Numbered from the stretch's first letter, positions 45,063-55,186 are shown. The stretch is DNA of 64,000 nt from Cellulophaga sp. HaHa_2_95 (GCF_019278565.1 NZ_CP058988.1:248001-312000), one strand, 5' to 3'. Notes: generated by a model not told the origin, from the letters alone. Numbers and translations: made by a program.

Positions 45063-46181
45063 ATGGGTTTATTGATTTTTTATGCAGTAATATCAATCTT
45101 CTTTTCTTTTTTATGCTCTATTCTAGAAGCGGTGTTGTTGAGCATCACACCTACGTTTATTAACGTAGCAAAAAAAGATGGTAAGTCATACGCAGAAACC
45201 TTTGAAGAATTAAAGAAAGACGTAGATAAGCCACTGATTGCCATTCTTACGATAAATACTATCGCCCATACCGTGGGTGCCATTTTAGTGGGGGTACAGG
45301 CAAAAGTTGCTTATGCTGAACTCTACGGTAATACACAACGTTCTTTTTTAGGCATTACATTTACTGAAGACCTAATGGTAGGTATTGTTTCTACCGTCAT
45401 GACCATACTAATTTTAATTGCCTCAGAGATTATCCCAAAAACTATAGGGGCAACCTATTGGAGACAATTAGCAAACTTCACTGCAAAGAGTTTAAAAGTA
45501 ATGGTCTTAGGATTAAAATGGACGGGCCTTCTTTGGATTCTTCAACTGTTCACCAAGTTAGTAGGAGGTAAAGGGCATCACGGCAGTGTATTGAGTAGAG
45601 AAGATTTTACAGCGATGACCGATATTGCCCATGAAGAAGGGGTGTTTCAAAAATCAGAATCTACCATTATCAAAAATTTATTACGTTTTGATGAAGTTTT
45701 GGTAAAAGACGTAATGACCCCACGCGCAGTGATGAAAATTGCTTCAGACCAAAAAACAATTCGCACCTTTTTTGAGGAGAATCCTAAATTAAGATTTTCA
45801 CGTATTCCGGTGTATACAGATAAGGTAGATAATATTACTGGTTTTGTTCTTAAAGATGTTATTCTTGAGGAGATTATTAATAAGAATGACGATATTCCTT
45901 TAGCTGAGATCCGCAGAGATCTATTGATTACGAAAAGAGATACACCTATTCCGGAGCTTTTTGAGACCTTTATTGCGAAAAGAGAGCACATAGCTCTAGT
46001 AGTGGATGAATACGGTTCTGTAAGCGGTTTAGTAAGTATGGAAGATGTTATTGAGACTTTACTAGGGCTTGAAATTATGGACGAAAGTGATAACGTCGCA
46101 GATTTACAATCTCTCGCTCGAAAAAATTGGGAAAATAGAGCAAAACAAGCCGGCATATTAGATGCTGAAAACAATAATTAA
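45063..46181 (+). CDS. CNNM/CorB-like protein (DUF21 and CBS domains)
   Basis: A 372-residue inner-membrane protein. A DUF21 (CNNM) membrane domain (about 1-185) with four hydrophobic helices is followed by a CBS pair (about 200-335), with MTPRAVM in the first unit and VDEYGSVSGLVSMEDVIE in the second. The C-terminal CorC_HlyC domain seen in many relatives is missing; the protein ends soon after the CBS pair. Related proteins handle Mg2+/Co2+ efflux. The stop abuts the ATG of ogt, so they are co-translated. Confidence 0.88.
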   Translation: MGLLIFYAVISIFFSFLCSILEAVLLSITPTFINVAKKDGKSYAETFEELKKDVDKPLIAILTINTIAHTVGAILVGVQAKVAYAELYGNTQRSFLGITFTEDLMVGIVSTVMTILILIASEIIPKTIGATYWRQLANFTAKSLKVMVLGLKWTGLLWILQLFTKLVGGKGHHGSVLSREDFTAMTDIAHEEGVFQKSESTIIKNLLRFDEVLVKDVMTPRAVMKIASDQKTIRTFFEENPKLRFSRIPVYTDKVDNITGFVLKDVILEEIINKNDDIPLAEIRRDLLITKRDTPIPELFETFIAKREHIALVVDEYGSVSGLVSMEDVIETLLGLEIMDESDNVADLQSLARKNWENRAKQAGILDAENNN

Positions 46182-46655
46182 ATGGAAACTGCCTACATCA
46201 AAACCCCATTGGGAATAGCAAAGTTAGTAGGCGATGAAAAAGGGATATCAGAATTTATAGTTTTAAATGCGGATGAGCCCCTTACGGATGTAATTCCGGA
46301 AGCATTGGAAGATGCGGTTTATCAGGTCAATGAATATTTTGAAGGTAAACGCGAGCATTTTAATTTAGATTTAAACCCAGAAGGAACCGATTTTCAAAAA
46401 CGAGTTTGGAAAGGCTTACAGGATATTCCTTTCGGAAAAACTACCTCCTACTTAGAATTATCAAAAACTTTAGGAGATGCAAAAGCTATAAGAGCCGTGG
46501 CTAATGCCAATGGTAAAAATCCACTGTGGATTATTGTGCCTTGTCATCGTGTAATAGGGAGTAATGGTTCGCTCACTGGTTATGCAGGAGGATTATATCG
46601 AAAACAGTGGCTTTTGGAACATGAAAGTCCGTTTAAACAAACCTCTCTATTCTAA
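46182..46655 (+). CDS. ogt: Methylated-DNA--[protein]-cysteine S-methyltransferase
   Basis: A 157-residue repair enzyme that transfers O6-methyl groups from guanine to its own Cys121 in the diagnostic IVPCHRVIGSNGSLTGYAGG. The DNA-binding helix (KAIRAVANANGKNP) precedes it, and the N-terminal ribonuclease-like domain is present. The length matches Ogt and is shorter than Ada. It directly abuts the CNNM gene (stop TAA then ATG), so it shares its transcript. A transcript-end hairpin (46784-46805) lies downstream. Confidence 0.95.
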   Translation: METAYIKTPLGIAKLVGDEKGISEFIVLNADEPLTDVIPEALEDAVYQVNEYFEGKREHFNLDLNPEGTDFQKRVWKGLQDIPFGKTTSYLELSKTLGDAKAIRAVANANGKNPLWIIVPCHRVIGSNGSLTGYAGGLYRKQWLLEHESPFKQTSLF

Positions 46656-46783
46656 ACGAAACAAACTAATTAGTTGGTGCTTTCTAAAATAATACCTCTG
46701 GAAATACAAAAGATGTAGTTCATCGATACACAGCAGTAAACTAGCGATGTCAATAGCACAAATTAATCTATTTAAAAAACAAA

Positions 46784-46805
46784 AAACCGACTACCAAGTC
46801 GGTTT
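46784..46805 (-). terminator. Terminator of the 46837-47592 lipoprotein gene
   Basis: AAACCGACT (46784-46792), loop ACCA, then AGTCGGTTT (46797-46805), a perfect nine-pair stem. On the minus strand the stem is followed by a T-run, so it ends the lipoprotein gene; it may also stop the ogt transcript. Confidence 0.75.
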
Positions 46806-46836
46806 CTATCGTTACAATACTTTAACCCGAATTTTT

Positions 46837-47592
46837 TTAATTTTTACACGTAATAATACTTTTACTAGCGGTATCTGAGGTAGCATCCGCCAAAGAAATG
46901 GCATCCGTAAACAACACGAACTCATCAATTGCATGTCCGGAAGAACGTGCAGAAATTTCCATGGTATAGGTTCCAGCAGCACTAAAAGTCACGAAAATAT
47001 CATGTGCATTATTATCAAATGTACTAGACTGCCATTTGAAATCTAGATTACTCCCACTTCTGTAAATCTTAAACCATCCGTCTTTAGTTGCCCCTTCAGG
47101 ATTAGGCGTTTTTCCAGAATCTCCAGGATACACAATACTTTCTCCTTTTTGAGCAAAGAAATCACTTGCATCATTAAAACGCAACCATGTATCATTATGA
47201 TCAGAGCCACTATCGCCTGTTTTCACGGCAGACTTCCAAACGAATCTATAGGTGCCTGGCACAGTAACTTGAAGTGCATAAGTAGCTAAACCCATTCCAG
47301 GTGTACCCAAAGATTGGTCGCCCTCCCATACCATATAACCTTCACCAGAAGTTGCAGCATCATCGTTCTTTAATTTCCAATCACTGTCAAAAACAGCGTC
47401 TTCGAATTCAACTCTCAGTAAGCCCCCATTTTCATTGAAAACATACTTAGCTACATCTGTACAATTCGTTGCACTTTCTCCAGGACCTTCCGGTGAAATA
47501 ATATCAATATCTTCCTCGTTATCAGAAGAGTCATTAGTGCATGAAAAAAGGCCCATCGCTAAAAAAACAAAGGCAATATTCTTAAATTTCAT
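46837..47592 (-). CDS. Lipoprotein with carbohydrate-binding-like beta-sandwich
   Basis: A 251-residue predicted lipoprotein. I chose the ATG at 47592, which gives MKFKNIAFVFLAMGLFSC with a lipobox and Cys18; an upstream ATG at 47619 would add nine basic residues. An acidic linker (DSSDNEEDIDII) follows. From about 60 to 235 the sequence is rich in Gly, Asn, Trp and short strands, with an Asp-containing loop (SGSDHNDTWLRF), suggesting a CBM6/galactose-binding-like fold. It is probably surface exposed. Ligand and enzyme partner are unknown. A bidirectional hairpin follows the stop. Confidence 0.65.
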   Translation of the reverse strand: MKFKNIAFVFLAMGLFSCTNDSSDNEEDIDIISPEGPGESATNCTDVAKYVFNENGGLLRVEFEDAVFDSDWKLKNDDAATSGEGYMVWEGDQSLGTPGMGLATYALQVTVPGTYRFVWKSAVKTGDSGSDHNDTWLRFNDASDFFAQKGESIVYPGDSGKTPNPEGATKDGWFKIYRSGSNLDFKWQSSTFDNNAHDIFVTFSAAGTYTMEISARSSGHAIDEFVLFTDAISLADATSDTASKSIITCKN

Positions 47593-47771
47593 TATAATAG
47601 ATTTAGGTGTTTTCTTCATAACTTAAATCTTAATGAAATATTGAATTGCAGCTGCTGTTTTCGATAAAATGCTATAAATTAATCATTTTTGAGTTACATT
47701 ACTATAAAAGATAATAGTAAGAACACTATAGAAACCCCCTATTCAGGGTAGTCGTCTACTATCAAGATTCA

Positions 47772-47779
47772 TAATTTTG
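47772..47779 (+). promoter_or_regulatory. Candidate -7 box of the DUF4153 gene
   Basis: TAATTTTG matches the TAnnTTTG consensus, 19 bases before the ATG at 47799. No clear -33 TTG at the usual distance. Confidence 0.4.
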
Positions 47780-47798
47780 ACTTATATTTAACTGAATT

Positions 47799-49598
47799 AT
47801 GCTTATGAAAATACCTTCTATCTCCGAAATTACTTCTAAAGCACAAAATGCGATTCTTCGATTTCCATTAGCCCTTCTTTGGGCAGTTGTCGGAACCACA
47901 TTTTTTATAAAGATTATAGAAGACGATAAGTATGATTATTTAAGAAATCATAACGATGAGATATTAACGTTAATCGTAGGATTAAGTTGGCTCATAGGCA
48001 TACAGTTTTTTATAGAACAGTTTAAAAACCCAAGAAAATGGCAATGGCTAAAGCTTATAGTCCTAGCATTATTAGGCCTGTTTTATTGGTACCTGCCGGC
48101 CATACAGTATTACGGAGATTCTCCCATTTACCTCGTCAGATTTTTTCTTTATTTAATTGCGGGGCATTTATTTTTGCTGTTTGCACCCTTTATATTTAAA
48201 TGGGATAAAAATGCCTACTGGAACTACTTAAAAAATACAAGTGTCGCTATTATACGCAGCTTATTTTATTCTGGAATTCTCTACTTGGGTTTAATATTGG
48301 CCTTAGCTGCAATTAGTGCTTTATTTGATGTTCATATTAAAAGTAGTAGATACGGACAACTCTATATTTTCTGTCTAGGTACAGTAAACACTTGGATTTA
48401 TCTTTCTGATTTCCCTAAAGACATTTATCAAGAAACTACAATTTATTTTGAAAAAGCACTAGAGGTATTGGTTAAGTTCATTCTAATTCCCTTAGTTATT
48501 CTTTACCTATTAATTCTGTATGCCTATAGTGCCAAAATAATCATAGAATGGGAACTTCCTAAAGGATGGGTATCCTATCTGGTCATTGCCTTATCATTTT
48601 TGGGTTACATTATTCAAATTATTATAAACCCAATACAGAAAGAATTAAAATCCTGGACGATTAATAAATTTTACCCTTGGTTCTATATACTTCTAATTCC
48701 TTTAAACATTCTATTGTTTATTGCAATTTTACGAAGAGTAAGCGATTATGGCATTACAGAAAATAGGTATTTTGTATTAGCCATTGCCTTGTGGAATGTA
48801 GGGATTATCTTTTATTTGTTGTTCAGCACTAAAAAAGCATTAAAAGTACTTCCTATCTCTTTATTTATTATAGCCATAGTATCCTCGGTGGGCTTCTGGA
48901 GTGCCTTTTCGGTTTCAAAAGAAAGCCAAATACAGCAATTTGAGGAGATCTTTACCCAAGTTAAGAATAAGAATAATGTTGCCACAAATGAGGAAATAGG
49001 ACGCTTACAAGATATTCTAGATTATTTAGAAAAACGTAAACAAGTGTCTAGCTTAAATAGTATTACAAAATTAGATTTAGAAAGTTTCAGAGATCCTGCG
49101 GTAGACGAAGATTACAAAGCCGGCTGGCTAAATACTACAAAAATATGGGATAGCATCGCTTTTGAAGTGGATGCCTCCTCTATACCAGAAAATGAGCATG
49201 ATTCCTATTACAGCTTATACTCATCTGACCAAAGAAATACCTATACCGCTATAAGCGATTTTGACTCTTTTGCTTACTTAAGCTTTTACATGAATTCTGA
49301 AAAGCGCATCGCATTGGATTCCCTTTATCTAGAACTTTATCCAAAAAAAAATAGTTTAAAAATTTACTTCACAAAAGATGATACGGTAGCCTTAGAGATC
49401 CCTTTGACAGAAAAGCTTACGGAACTATCTAAATACGGAAATAATTTAAACAACGCTTCTTTAGACGACTTAACAATAGAAATTACAGGAACTACACACT
49501 CCTGTAAATTAGTATTGTCTGAGTTAAGTTTTAGAAAGACTAAGGAGGGTATCGAATTACAAAATATTAATGCCTTTTTATTTTTAAAGCAAAACTAG
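47799..49598 (+). CDS. DUF4153-type polytopic membrane protein
   Basis: A 599-residue membrane protein with about eleven helices in the first 370 residues, then a soluble helical/strand C-terminal part (about 375-599). The pattern of closely spaced helices, including PLALLWAVVGTTFFIKII at the start, fits the DUF4153 family, whose function is unknown. The next gene starts one base after the stop, so they are co-transcribed. A second ATG six bases on could also be used. Confidence 0.7.
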   Translation: MLMKIPSISEITSKAQNAILRFPLALLWAVVGTTFFIKIIEDDKYDYLRNHNDEILTLIVGLSWLIGIQFFIEQFKNPRKWQWLKLIVLALLGLFYWYLPAIQYYGDSPIYLVRFFLYLIAGHLFLLFAPFIFKWDKNAYWNYLKNTSVAIIRSLFYSGILYLGLILALAAISALFDVHIKSSRYGQLYIFCLGTVNTWIYLSDFPKDIYQETTIYFEKALEVLVKFILIPLVILYLLILYAYSAKIIIEWELPKGWVSYLVIALSFLGYIIQIIINPIQKELKSWTINKFYPWFYILLIPLNILLFIAILRRVSDYGITENRYFVLAIALWNVGIIFYLLFSTKKALKVLPISLFIIAIVSSVGFWSAFSVSKESQIQQFEEIFTQVKNKNNVATNEEIGRLQDILDYLEKRKQVSSLNSITKLDLESFRDPAVDEDYKAGWLNTTKIWDSIAFEVDASSIPENEHDSYYSLYSSDQRNTYTAISDFDSFAYLSFYMNSEKRIALDSLYLELYPKKNSLKIYFTKDDTVALEIPLTEKLTELSKYGNNLNNASLDDLTIEITGTTHSCKLVLSELSFRKTKEGIELQNINAFLFLKQN

Positions 49599-49599
49599 T

Positions 49600-50313
49600 A
49601 TGCTCCAAAAACTAAACTTAGAACATATTTTGTTTTTAGACATTGAAACTGTTCCTGAAAAACAAAATTTTAATGATTTAGACGACGAAAAAAAAGACTT
49701 ATGGGATCACAAATCTCAATACCAGCGCAAAGGAGAATTCACCGCTGAAGAGTTTTATGACCGCGCAGGAATTTGGGCAGAGTTCGGTAAGATAGTATGT
49801 ATCTCTGTCGGATATTTTAAAATCAACGGCGAGACTAGGACTTTTAGGGTTACCACATTTCACGGAGATGAGGCGGAGCTTCTAAATGAATTTAAAAATT
49901 TATTGGATGGTCATTTTAGTGCTTCAAAATATATGCTTTGTGGCCACAATGCTAAAGAGTTTGATTTTCCATATATTGCTAGAAGAATGCTAATCAACAG
50001 CATAGATCTACCCTACCAGCTAAACCTGTTTGGAAAAAAACCATGGGAAATTACCCATTTAGATACTATGGAATTATGGAAGTTTGGAGATTTTAAACAT
50101 TATACCTCTCTAAAACTTATGGCGAATGTTTTAGGGATACCCTCACCTAAAGGAGATATTGACGGAAGTATGGTTAAAAGTGTTTATTATGAGGATAAAG
50201 ATTTAGACCGTATTGTAACCTATTGTGAGTTAGATGTCGTAACCACGGCACAGGTATTCTTACGTTTAAGAAATAATGACTTATTAGAAGATAAAGAGAT
50301 CAAAAAAATCTAA
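49600..50313 (+). CDS. 3'-5' exonuclease, PolB-like DEDD type
   Basis: A 237-residue protein. The first catalytic motif is LFLDIETVP (Asp14, Glu16). Motif II is GHNAKEFDFPYIARR with its Asp, and motif III has the C-terminal CELDVVTTAQ. The spacing matches the DnaQ/PolB-proofreading-like exonuclease family found as stand-alone genes in Bacteroidota. All acidic residues are present, so it should degrade DNA or RNA 3' ends. It sits one base after the DUF4153 gene. A terminator follows the stop. Confidence 0.85.
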   Translation: MLQKLNLEHILFLDIETVPEKQNFNDLDDEKKDLWDHKSQYQRKGEFTAEEFYDRAGIWAEFGKIVCISVGYFKINGETRTFRVTTFHGDEAELLNEFKNLLDGHFSASKYMLCGHNAKEFDFPYIARRMLINSIDLPYQLNLFGKKPWEITHLDTMELWKFGDFKHYTSLKLMANVLGIPSPKGDIDGSMVKSVYYEDKDLDRIVTYCELDVVTTAQVFLRLRNNDLLEDKEIKKI

Positions 50314-50317
50314 ATAG

Positions 50318-50351
50318 AAAAGGGAAGCATCTTACTAAAAAGCCTCCCTTT
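50318..50351. terminator. Terminator between exonuclease and subtilase genes
   Basis: AAAGGGAAGC (50319-50328) is mirrored by GCCTCCCTTT (50342-50351), ten pairs with one mismatch and a 13-base loop. It lies between the convergent exonuclease and subtilase genes and may end both. Confidence 0.6.
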
Positions 50352-50376
50352 AACTCCAAATCTAATTTAATCTAAT

Positions 50377-52593
50377 CTAATTTTTTATAAACTTTACAGA
50401 TTGTTGTTCACCGTCTTCAAAAATGGTTAACGAATAAAAACCAGAAGACAAATCATCTACCTTAATATCGTTATACGCTGCTCTACCTTTTTTAAGCAAT
50501 GTTCCTGTGCTAGACACAATGCTGTAATAAGCGTTATCTCCTAGTGGACCATCAATAGTAATTTGATCTGTTGTTGGGTTAGGATGTACTGAAAATTTTA
50601 ATTTATCTGCGGCAACCACAACATCTTCTTTTTCCGCTTCTTGAAAAGGATCATCTGTAAGCACGCCATCAAAAATAAATTTGAAGGTATCAGAATATTC
50701 AGAAAAAATATTTGAAGTACAATTAGTTCTAAGTTGTACCATGTATGTGCTTCCCGCTGCCAAATTATCTAATGCCACCGTATTTGTTTCAGAGAATGTA
50801 GTATTCCATTCTACATCATTCTCTTTTTTGTATTGCACTTCAAAGAAAGAATCTTCAATACCGTCCCAACTAATAGTTATAGCAGCTTCAGAAGTAGCAT
50901 CCATTGTTAATCCTGAAGGAATAGCTGCTTTACATTTAGAAGTAGATGCCCCTGATACAATTAAGGAAAACATTTGATTTTCATTAGTTAAACTCCCTTT
51001 ATGAGAGATCGTAATGGTATAGGTACCCGATGCATTTGGAATTTGTATTTGTTCAAACGGATCTACAAGATTATCTCCTTTTACTGCAGGTGCATTAGCA
51101 TTTCTTGGATCTAATTTCCATGGCAAAGAAACCACGTTATCTTTAGTTACTCTGATATCCAAGTCATTCACCAAGGCCGAAGTCATATCATTTAAACTTC
51201 CTTTATTTACAAAATTTCCTGCTGGGTCTGTCCAAGAAACAGATGCTAAAAACTCTTCTCCACTCCTAGCATCAACAGTAATACTATAGGTTTCCCCTTG
51301 CGCTAAACTTTCTTCAATAATTAAAGAAGAATATTCATCATTCACAATTAGTTCCGCTGCTTTTTTAGTATTCATAACACCCCATCCCATTTTATAATCA
51401 GGACCCGGTGCCGCAACATCATCTGCACTATGTAACACTAAACCTTTTAAAGTTGCTGCCTTCATAAAAGAACCATTTATTCTATCATAATATTCTTGCA
51501 ATAAAAGCATTGCACTTGTAATACCTGGTGCCGCCATAGAAGTCCCAGAATACGTGTCATAATTCTTTTCTCCTGTAGATTGTGTTGATAAAATGTTTGC
51601 TCCGCAACCTGCAATGTCTGGCTTAATACGACCATCATCTGTAGGACCATGACTACTATAACTTGCTACAGCAGCATTTTCTAAATTTCCGTCCATATCT
51701 ATTTCAGACTCTACTGCCGCTACATTCATTCCGTTTTTAGAAGTAGAAAAACCTAATAACAAATCAAACCCATCTGCAGATTTTCCAGAAATAGGAGCGT
51801 CATTAAATTTTAATTTTTGTGAGTTTCCGGCTGCTGTCACCATTAAGTAGTAAGGTGCATTGTACATGATCCGATCCCAATCTTTAGAAACTTGTATATA
51901 AGCTCCAAAATACCAGTCTGGAACAAAGTCTGGTCTTATACCATACGAATGATTAGATAATAATAATCCGTTTGCTGCAGCATCTATTACTTCCACTTTA
52001 TCTGCTTTCCAGTCGCTAGAAATTGCTGTAGCATTGTAAGCCACTCCTTTAGCTTCCGTTTTAATTCCTTTGGCAATCATGCTTCCTAATACCATAGTGG
52101 CATGAGGACTTACAGATGCCGTGTGATCTCCTTGCGTTGCTCTTGAATTATATTCTTGATGTGTAAGTAGTGCTTTCCCGGAATCCCATACCCCAACTTT
52201 CATTCCTTGCCCACTGATTCCTAAATCTAGTGCACCACCCGTATACAATGTATTTGCTCTAGAAACCATACTTGCGTTATCACTAAACGTACTATAATAC
52301 AAAGGGGTACCGTCTGTTCCTATATCTACAAGTTCTATTTGATTGCCATCTTCTAAAGTACTAGATACCTCTAACCCTCTTTCCTTGGCAAATGCTTTTA
52401 GCGTAATACTTTTTTTTGCAAAATCTTTAGAAAATTCTTCTTGTACGGTGGTTAACGTACGTGCATCATACTTAGATTGAATATGTTGGATTTTAGACGT
52501 TGACTGTGCTTGAATTGTTGAAAGACTCAACATAGCGATGGTCATTAAAACACACGAATAAACCCGGTTTGGGAAAAGTTTACTGTAGTCCAT
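50377..52593 (-). CDS. Secreted subtilisin-like serine protease with T9SS tail
   Basis: A 738-residue secreted peptidase, counted from the ATG at 52593, which is preferred because a promoter (52622-52655) places transcription start downstream of the alternative TTG at 52635. A signal peptide (about 1-30, ending IQAQ) leads to an S8 domain with Asp137 (VGVWDSG), His164 (SPHATMVLGS), oxyanion Asn257 and Ser352 (SGTSMAAP). A beta-rich domain and an FnIII-like domain follow. The last 70 residues (KFSVHPNPTTDQITI onward) are a type IX secretion C-terminal domain. It should be exported across the outer membrane. No T9SS machinery genes are in this window. Confidence 0.93.
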   Translation of the reverse strand: MDYSKLFPNRVYSCVLMTIAMLSLSTIQAQSTSKIQHIQSKYDARTLTTVQEEFSKDFAKKSITLKAFAKERGLEVSSTLEDGNQIELVDIGTDGTPLYYSTFSDNASMVSRANTLYTGGALDLGISGQGMKVGVWDSGKALLTHQEYNSRATQGDHTASVSPHATMVLGSMIAKGIKTEAKGVAYNATAISSDWKADKVEVIDAAANGLLLSNHSYGIRPDFVPDWYFGAYIQVSKDWDRIMYNAPYYLMVTAAGNSQKLKFNDAPISGKSADGFDLLLGFSTSKNGMNVAAVESEIDMDGNLENAAVASYSSHGPTDDGRIKPDIAGCGANILSTQSTGEKNYDTYSGTSMAAPGITSAMLLLQEYYDRINGSFMKAATLKGLVLHSADDVAAPGPDYKMGWGVMNTKKAAELIVNDEYSSLIIEESLAQGETYSITVDARSGEEFLASVSWTDPAGNFVNKGSLNDMTSALVNDLDIRVTKDNVVSLPWKLDPRNANAPAVKGDNLVDPFEQIQIPNASGTYTITISHKGSLTNENQMFSLIVSGASTSKCKAAIPSGLTMDATSEAAITISWDGIEDSFFEVQYKKENDVEWNTTFSETNTVALDNLAAGSTYMVQLRTNCTSNIFSEYSDTFKFIFDGVLTDDPFQEAEKEDVVVAADKLKFSVHPNPTTDQITIDGPLGDNAYYSIVSSTGTLLKKGRAAYNDIKVDDLSSGFYSLTIFEDGEQQSVKFIKN

Positions 52594-52621
52594 AATAATT
52601 AGTTTAGTAAGATTTGGACTA

Positions 52622-52655
52622 CAAACATACATCAAACCAATTGAACTATCGACAA
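52622..52655 (-). promoter_or_regulatory. Promoter of the subtilase gene
   Basis: On the minus strand TTG (from 52655) is followed by a 23-base spacer and TATGTTTG (52629-52622), fitting the flavobacterial consensus. It lies about 29 bases upstream of the chosen ATG at 52593 and supports that start over the TTG at 52635. Confidence 0.6.
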
Positions 52656-52709
52656 GTAACGCATTTTATTCGACGAAATGCATTAATCAAATTTTAGTAC
52701 TTTATCTTC

Positions 52710-53687
52710 TTATTTATTGAATTTTAATTGTAAGTACACCGGAAAGTGATCACTATAACCGCCCATATATCGCCTACCCACATAGGTCCTAAAAGGGCTA
52801 CCTTTAAATTTACCTTTAAATTCTGTTAGAAAATGATCATCAAAAATATTGGACGAGTTATAACTATGGGTCTTCTTCTCGTAATTCAAAAAACTATGAG
52901 ATATAAGGATTTGGTCAAACAGAGACCATTTAAATTTGTAATTGGCACTACCTCTTTTAGGAGTTAAAAGCTTCTCCATAGGATTAAAAAGATGCTTTTC
53001 TCCTACAAGTTTTTTAACGCTTGCGGTGTGGGGTCCATCATTAAAATCGCCCATAACAATATAATTAGGATTTGCATAAGTTTCCTCAAGCACATTCATA
53101 AACGCTACGATGGTATCTGCAGCTTTTATTCTTTTATATTCTGTTTCATCCCCACCATCACGACGGGAAGGCCAATGGTTCACAAAAAGGTGAACTTCCT
53201 CTCCGTTTAATACGCCTCGAACATATAAGATATCTCGTGTCATATCTTGTTGCCCATCCAAATTAAATACTTCAAGGGGTATCGCTTCCGAATGCAAAAC
53301 CTTAAAAAATCGCTTATCAAAAATTAATGCGTTATCAATTCCACGCTCATCCGGAGAATCATAATGTATGAAATCATATTCACAGGACGTCAACACAGGC
53401 TCCGCTAACAAGTCTTTTAAAACCTTCTTATTTTCTACCTCTACAACACCCACTAATACCGGAGGTTTACCAATAGTATCTACGCCAATTTTCGAAATAG
53501 TAGAGGCTAGTTTAAAAAGCTTGGATTTGTAGCGCTTAGGCGTCCATTGCAGTTTCCCATTGGGTGTATAATCACTATCTAATTTATCGGGATGGTCTTC
53601 GGTATCAAAAAGATTTTCTAAATTGTAGAATGCAATCGTGTGCATACTATCCTGTACTTTTTTCTTGAAGAATTTTGAGAAGAACAT
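52710..53687 (-). CDS. Endonuclease/exonuclease/phosphatase family protein
   Basis: A 325-residue EEP superfamily enzyme. The motifs FYNLENLFDTED, VGVVEVENKKVL, VNHWPSRRDGGDETEYKR, MGDFNDGP and the final YSDHFPVYLQ carry the acidic and His residues that bind the metal and catalyse. Members cut DNA, RNA or phosphoesters; which is not predictable. There is no clear Sec signal (the first residues are basic, then a hydrophilic stretch), so it is probably cytoplasmic. It is divergent from hflX and lies upstream of the subtilase on the same strand. Confidence 0.85.
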   Translation of the reverse strand: MFFSKFFKKKVQDSMHTIAFYNLENLFDTEDHPDKLDSDYTPNGKLQWTPKRYKSKLFKLASTISKIGVDTIGKPPVLVGVVEVENKKVLKDLLAEPVLTSCEYDFIHYDSPDERGIDNALIFDKRFFKVLHSEAIPLEVFNLDGQQDMTRDILYVRGVLNGEEVHLFVNHWPSRRDGGDETEYKRIKAADTIVAFMNVLEETYANPNYIVMGDFNDGPHTASVKKLVGEKHLFNPMEKLLTPKRGSANYKFKWSLFDQILISHSFLNYEKKTHSYNSSNIFDDHFLTEFKGKFKGSPFRTYVGRRYMGGYSDHFPVYLQLKFNK

Positions 53688-53824
53688 AAAAAGAAATGAT
53701 GTTTTGTCTGCCTAGTGCAGTATCCTGTTATTGTATAGTTAAAGACATCATACAAAAGAGAATAGCAATTAATAATTTAATAGGCTCTTTTTCAAAAATA
53801 CAAAATAGCTACACTAGTATTCCG

Positions 53825-53832
53825 TAAATTTG
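53825..53832 (+). promoter_or_regulatory. Candidate -7 box of hflX
   Basis: TAAATTTG matches TAnnTTTG 16 bases before the hflX ATG. No TTG lies at the usual upstream distance. The leader would be very short. Confidence 0.35.
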
Positions 53833-53848
53833 TACTTTAATTTGACAT

Positions 53849-55060
53849 ATGTTAGAACAAAAAGAAATAGATTATGAAAGAACGGTACTTATTGGTGTTA
53901 TCAATAAGGATCAAAATGAACTTAAGGTTAAAGAATATCTAGACGAACTAGAATTCTTGACCTATACTGCCGGTGGCGAAGTTTATAAAAGATTTGTTCA
54001 AAAAGTAGACTTGCCTAATCCTAAGACGTATATAGGAAGCGGTAAGATGAATGATGTAGAAGCTTATGTGGAAGAACACCAAATTGGTTGCGTTATTTTT
54101 GATGACGAACTATCTCCTGCACAACAACGAAATATAGAAAAACAACTGAAGTGTAAAATTCTAGATCGTACACACCTAATTTTAGATATTTTCTCACAAA
54201 GAGCGCAGACTAGTTATGCTAGAACTCAAGTAGAATTGGCGCAATATGAATACTTACTACCTCGCTTAACTGGTTTATGGACCCACTTAGAACGACAAAA
54301 AGGGGGTATTGGTATGCGTGGACCTGGTGAGACAGAGATTGAAACAGATAGGCGTATTGTGCGTGACCGTATCACTTTATTAAAGAAGAAGCTCCTAAAG
54401 ATAGACCGTCAAATGGAAACCCAAAGAGGTAACCGTGGCGCGCTTGTCCGTGTAGCTTTAGTAGGATATACCAATGTTGGTAAATCTACCTTAATGAATG
54501 TAGTGAGTAAAAGTGATGTATTTGCAGAAAACAAATTATTCGCAACTTTAGACACTACTGTTCGTAAAGTAGTTATTGGAAACCTTCCGTTTCTTTTAAG
54601 TGATACTGTTGGATTTATTCGTAAGCTACCTACCCAATTAGTAGAAAGTTTTAAAAGTACCTTAGATGAAGTAAGAGAGGCAGATTTACTGCTCCATGTG
54701 GTAGATATCTCTCACCCTCAGTTTGAAGAGCACATTGCTTCCGTAAATAAAATTTTAGGGGAAATTGGAAGCGGAGATAAAAAAACTATTATGGTTTTCA
54801 ATAAGATTGATCAATTTACACATGAAACTATTGATGATGATGATCTTATTACAGAAAGAACAGAAGAGCATTTTACCTTAGATGAATGGCGAAAAACTTG
54901 GATGCGTAAAGTAGGAGACCGCGCCTTATTTATCTCCGCATTGAATAAAGATAATTTAGACGAATTTAGAAAAAGAGTCTATGACGAGGTAAGAGATATT
55001 CATGTGACGCGTTTTCCGTATAACAATTTTCTTTACCCAGAACATTTGGACGAATATTAG
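53849..55060 (+). CDS. hflX: GTPase HflX
   Basis: A 403-residue ribosome-associated GTPase that splits stalled 70S ribosomes. The N-terminal HflX domain (about 1-190) ends with the glycine-rich GGIGMRGPGETEIETDRRIV. The G domain has G1 VALVGYTNVGKSTL, G3 LSDTVGFIRKLP and G4 VFNKIDQ, all in normal spacing. The length is normal. It is transcribed alone; the 670-base gap downstream holds two apparent RNA genes. Confidence 0.96.
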   Translation: MLEQKEIDYERTVLIGVINKDQNELKVKEYLDELEFLTYTAGGEVYKRFVQKVDLPNPKTYIGSGKMNDVEAYVEEHQIGCVIFDDELSPAQQRNIEKQLKCKILDRTHLILDIFSQRAQTSYARTQVELAQYEYLLPRLTGLWTHLERQKGGIGMRGPGETEIETDRRIVRDRITLLKKKLLKIDRQMETQRGNRGALVRVALVGYTNVGKSTLMNVVSKSDVFAENKLFATLDTTVRKVVIGNLPFLLSDTVGFIRKLPTQLVESFKSTLDEVREADLLLHVVDISHPQFEEHIASVNKILGEIGSGDKKTIMVFNKIDQFTHETIDDDDLITERTEEHFTLDEWRKTWMRKVGDRALFISALNKDNLDEFRKRVYDEVRDIHVTRFPYNNFLYPEHLDEY

Positions 55061-55186
55061 TGTAATTTTCCTACTTCATAAAAGTATGGAAACTGGTATT
55101 TAATCGAAGAAATGATACCGTTTACATTTTCGCAACAAAATAGTAGGGGTTGACAACATAAAAGTGGCACTTACGGTATTTGCTTC

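Noticed and set aside
45647-46174. 175-residue minus-strand ORF inside the CNNM gene
   Set aside because: It is antisense to a clear CBS domain gene; no family features.
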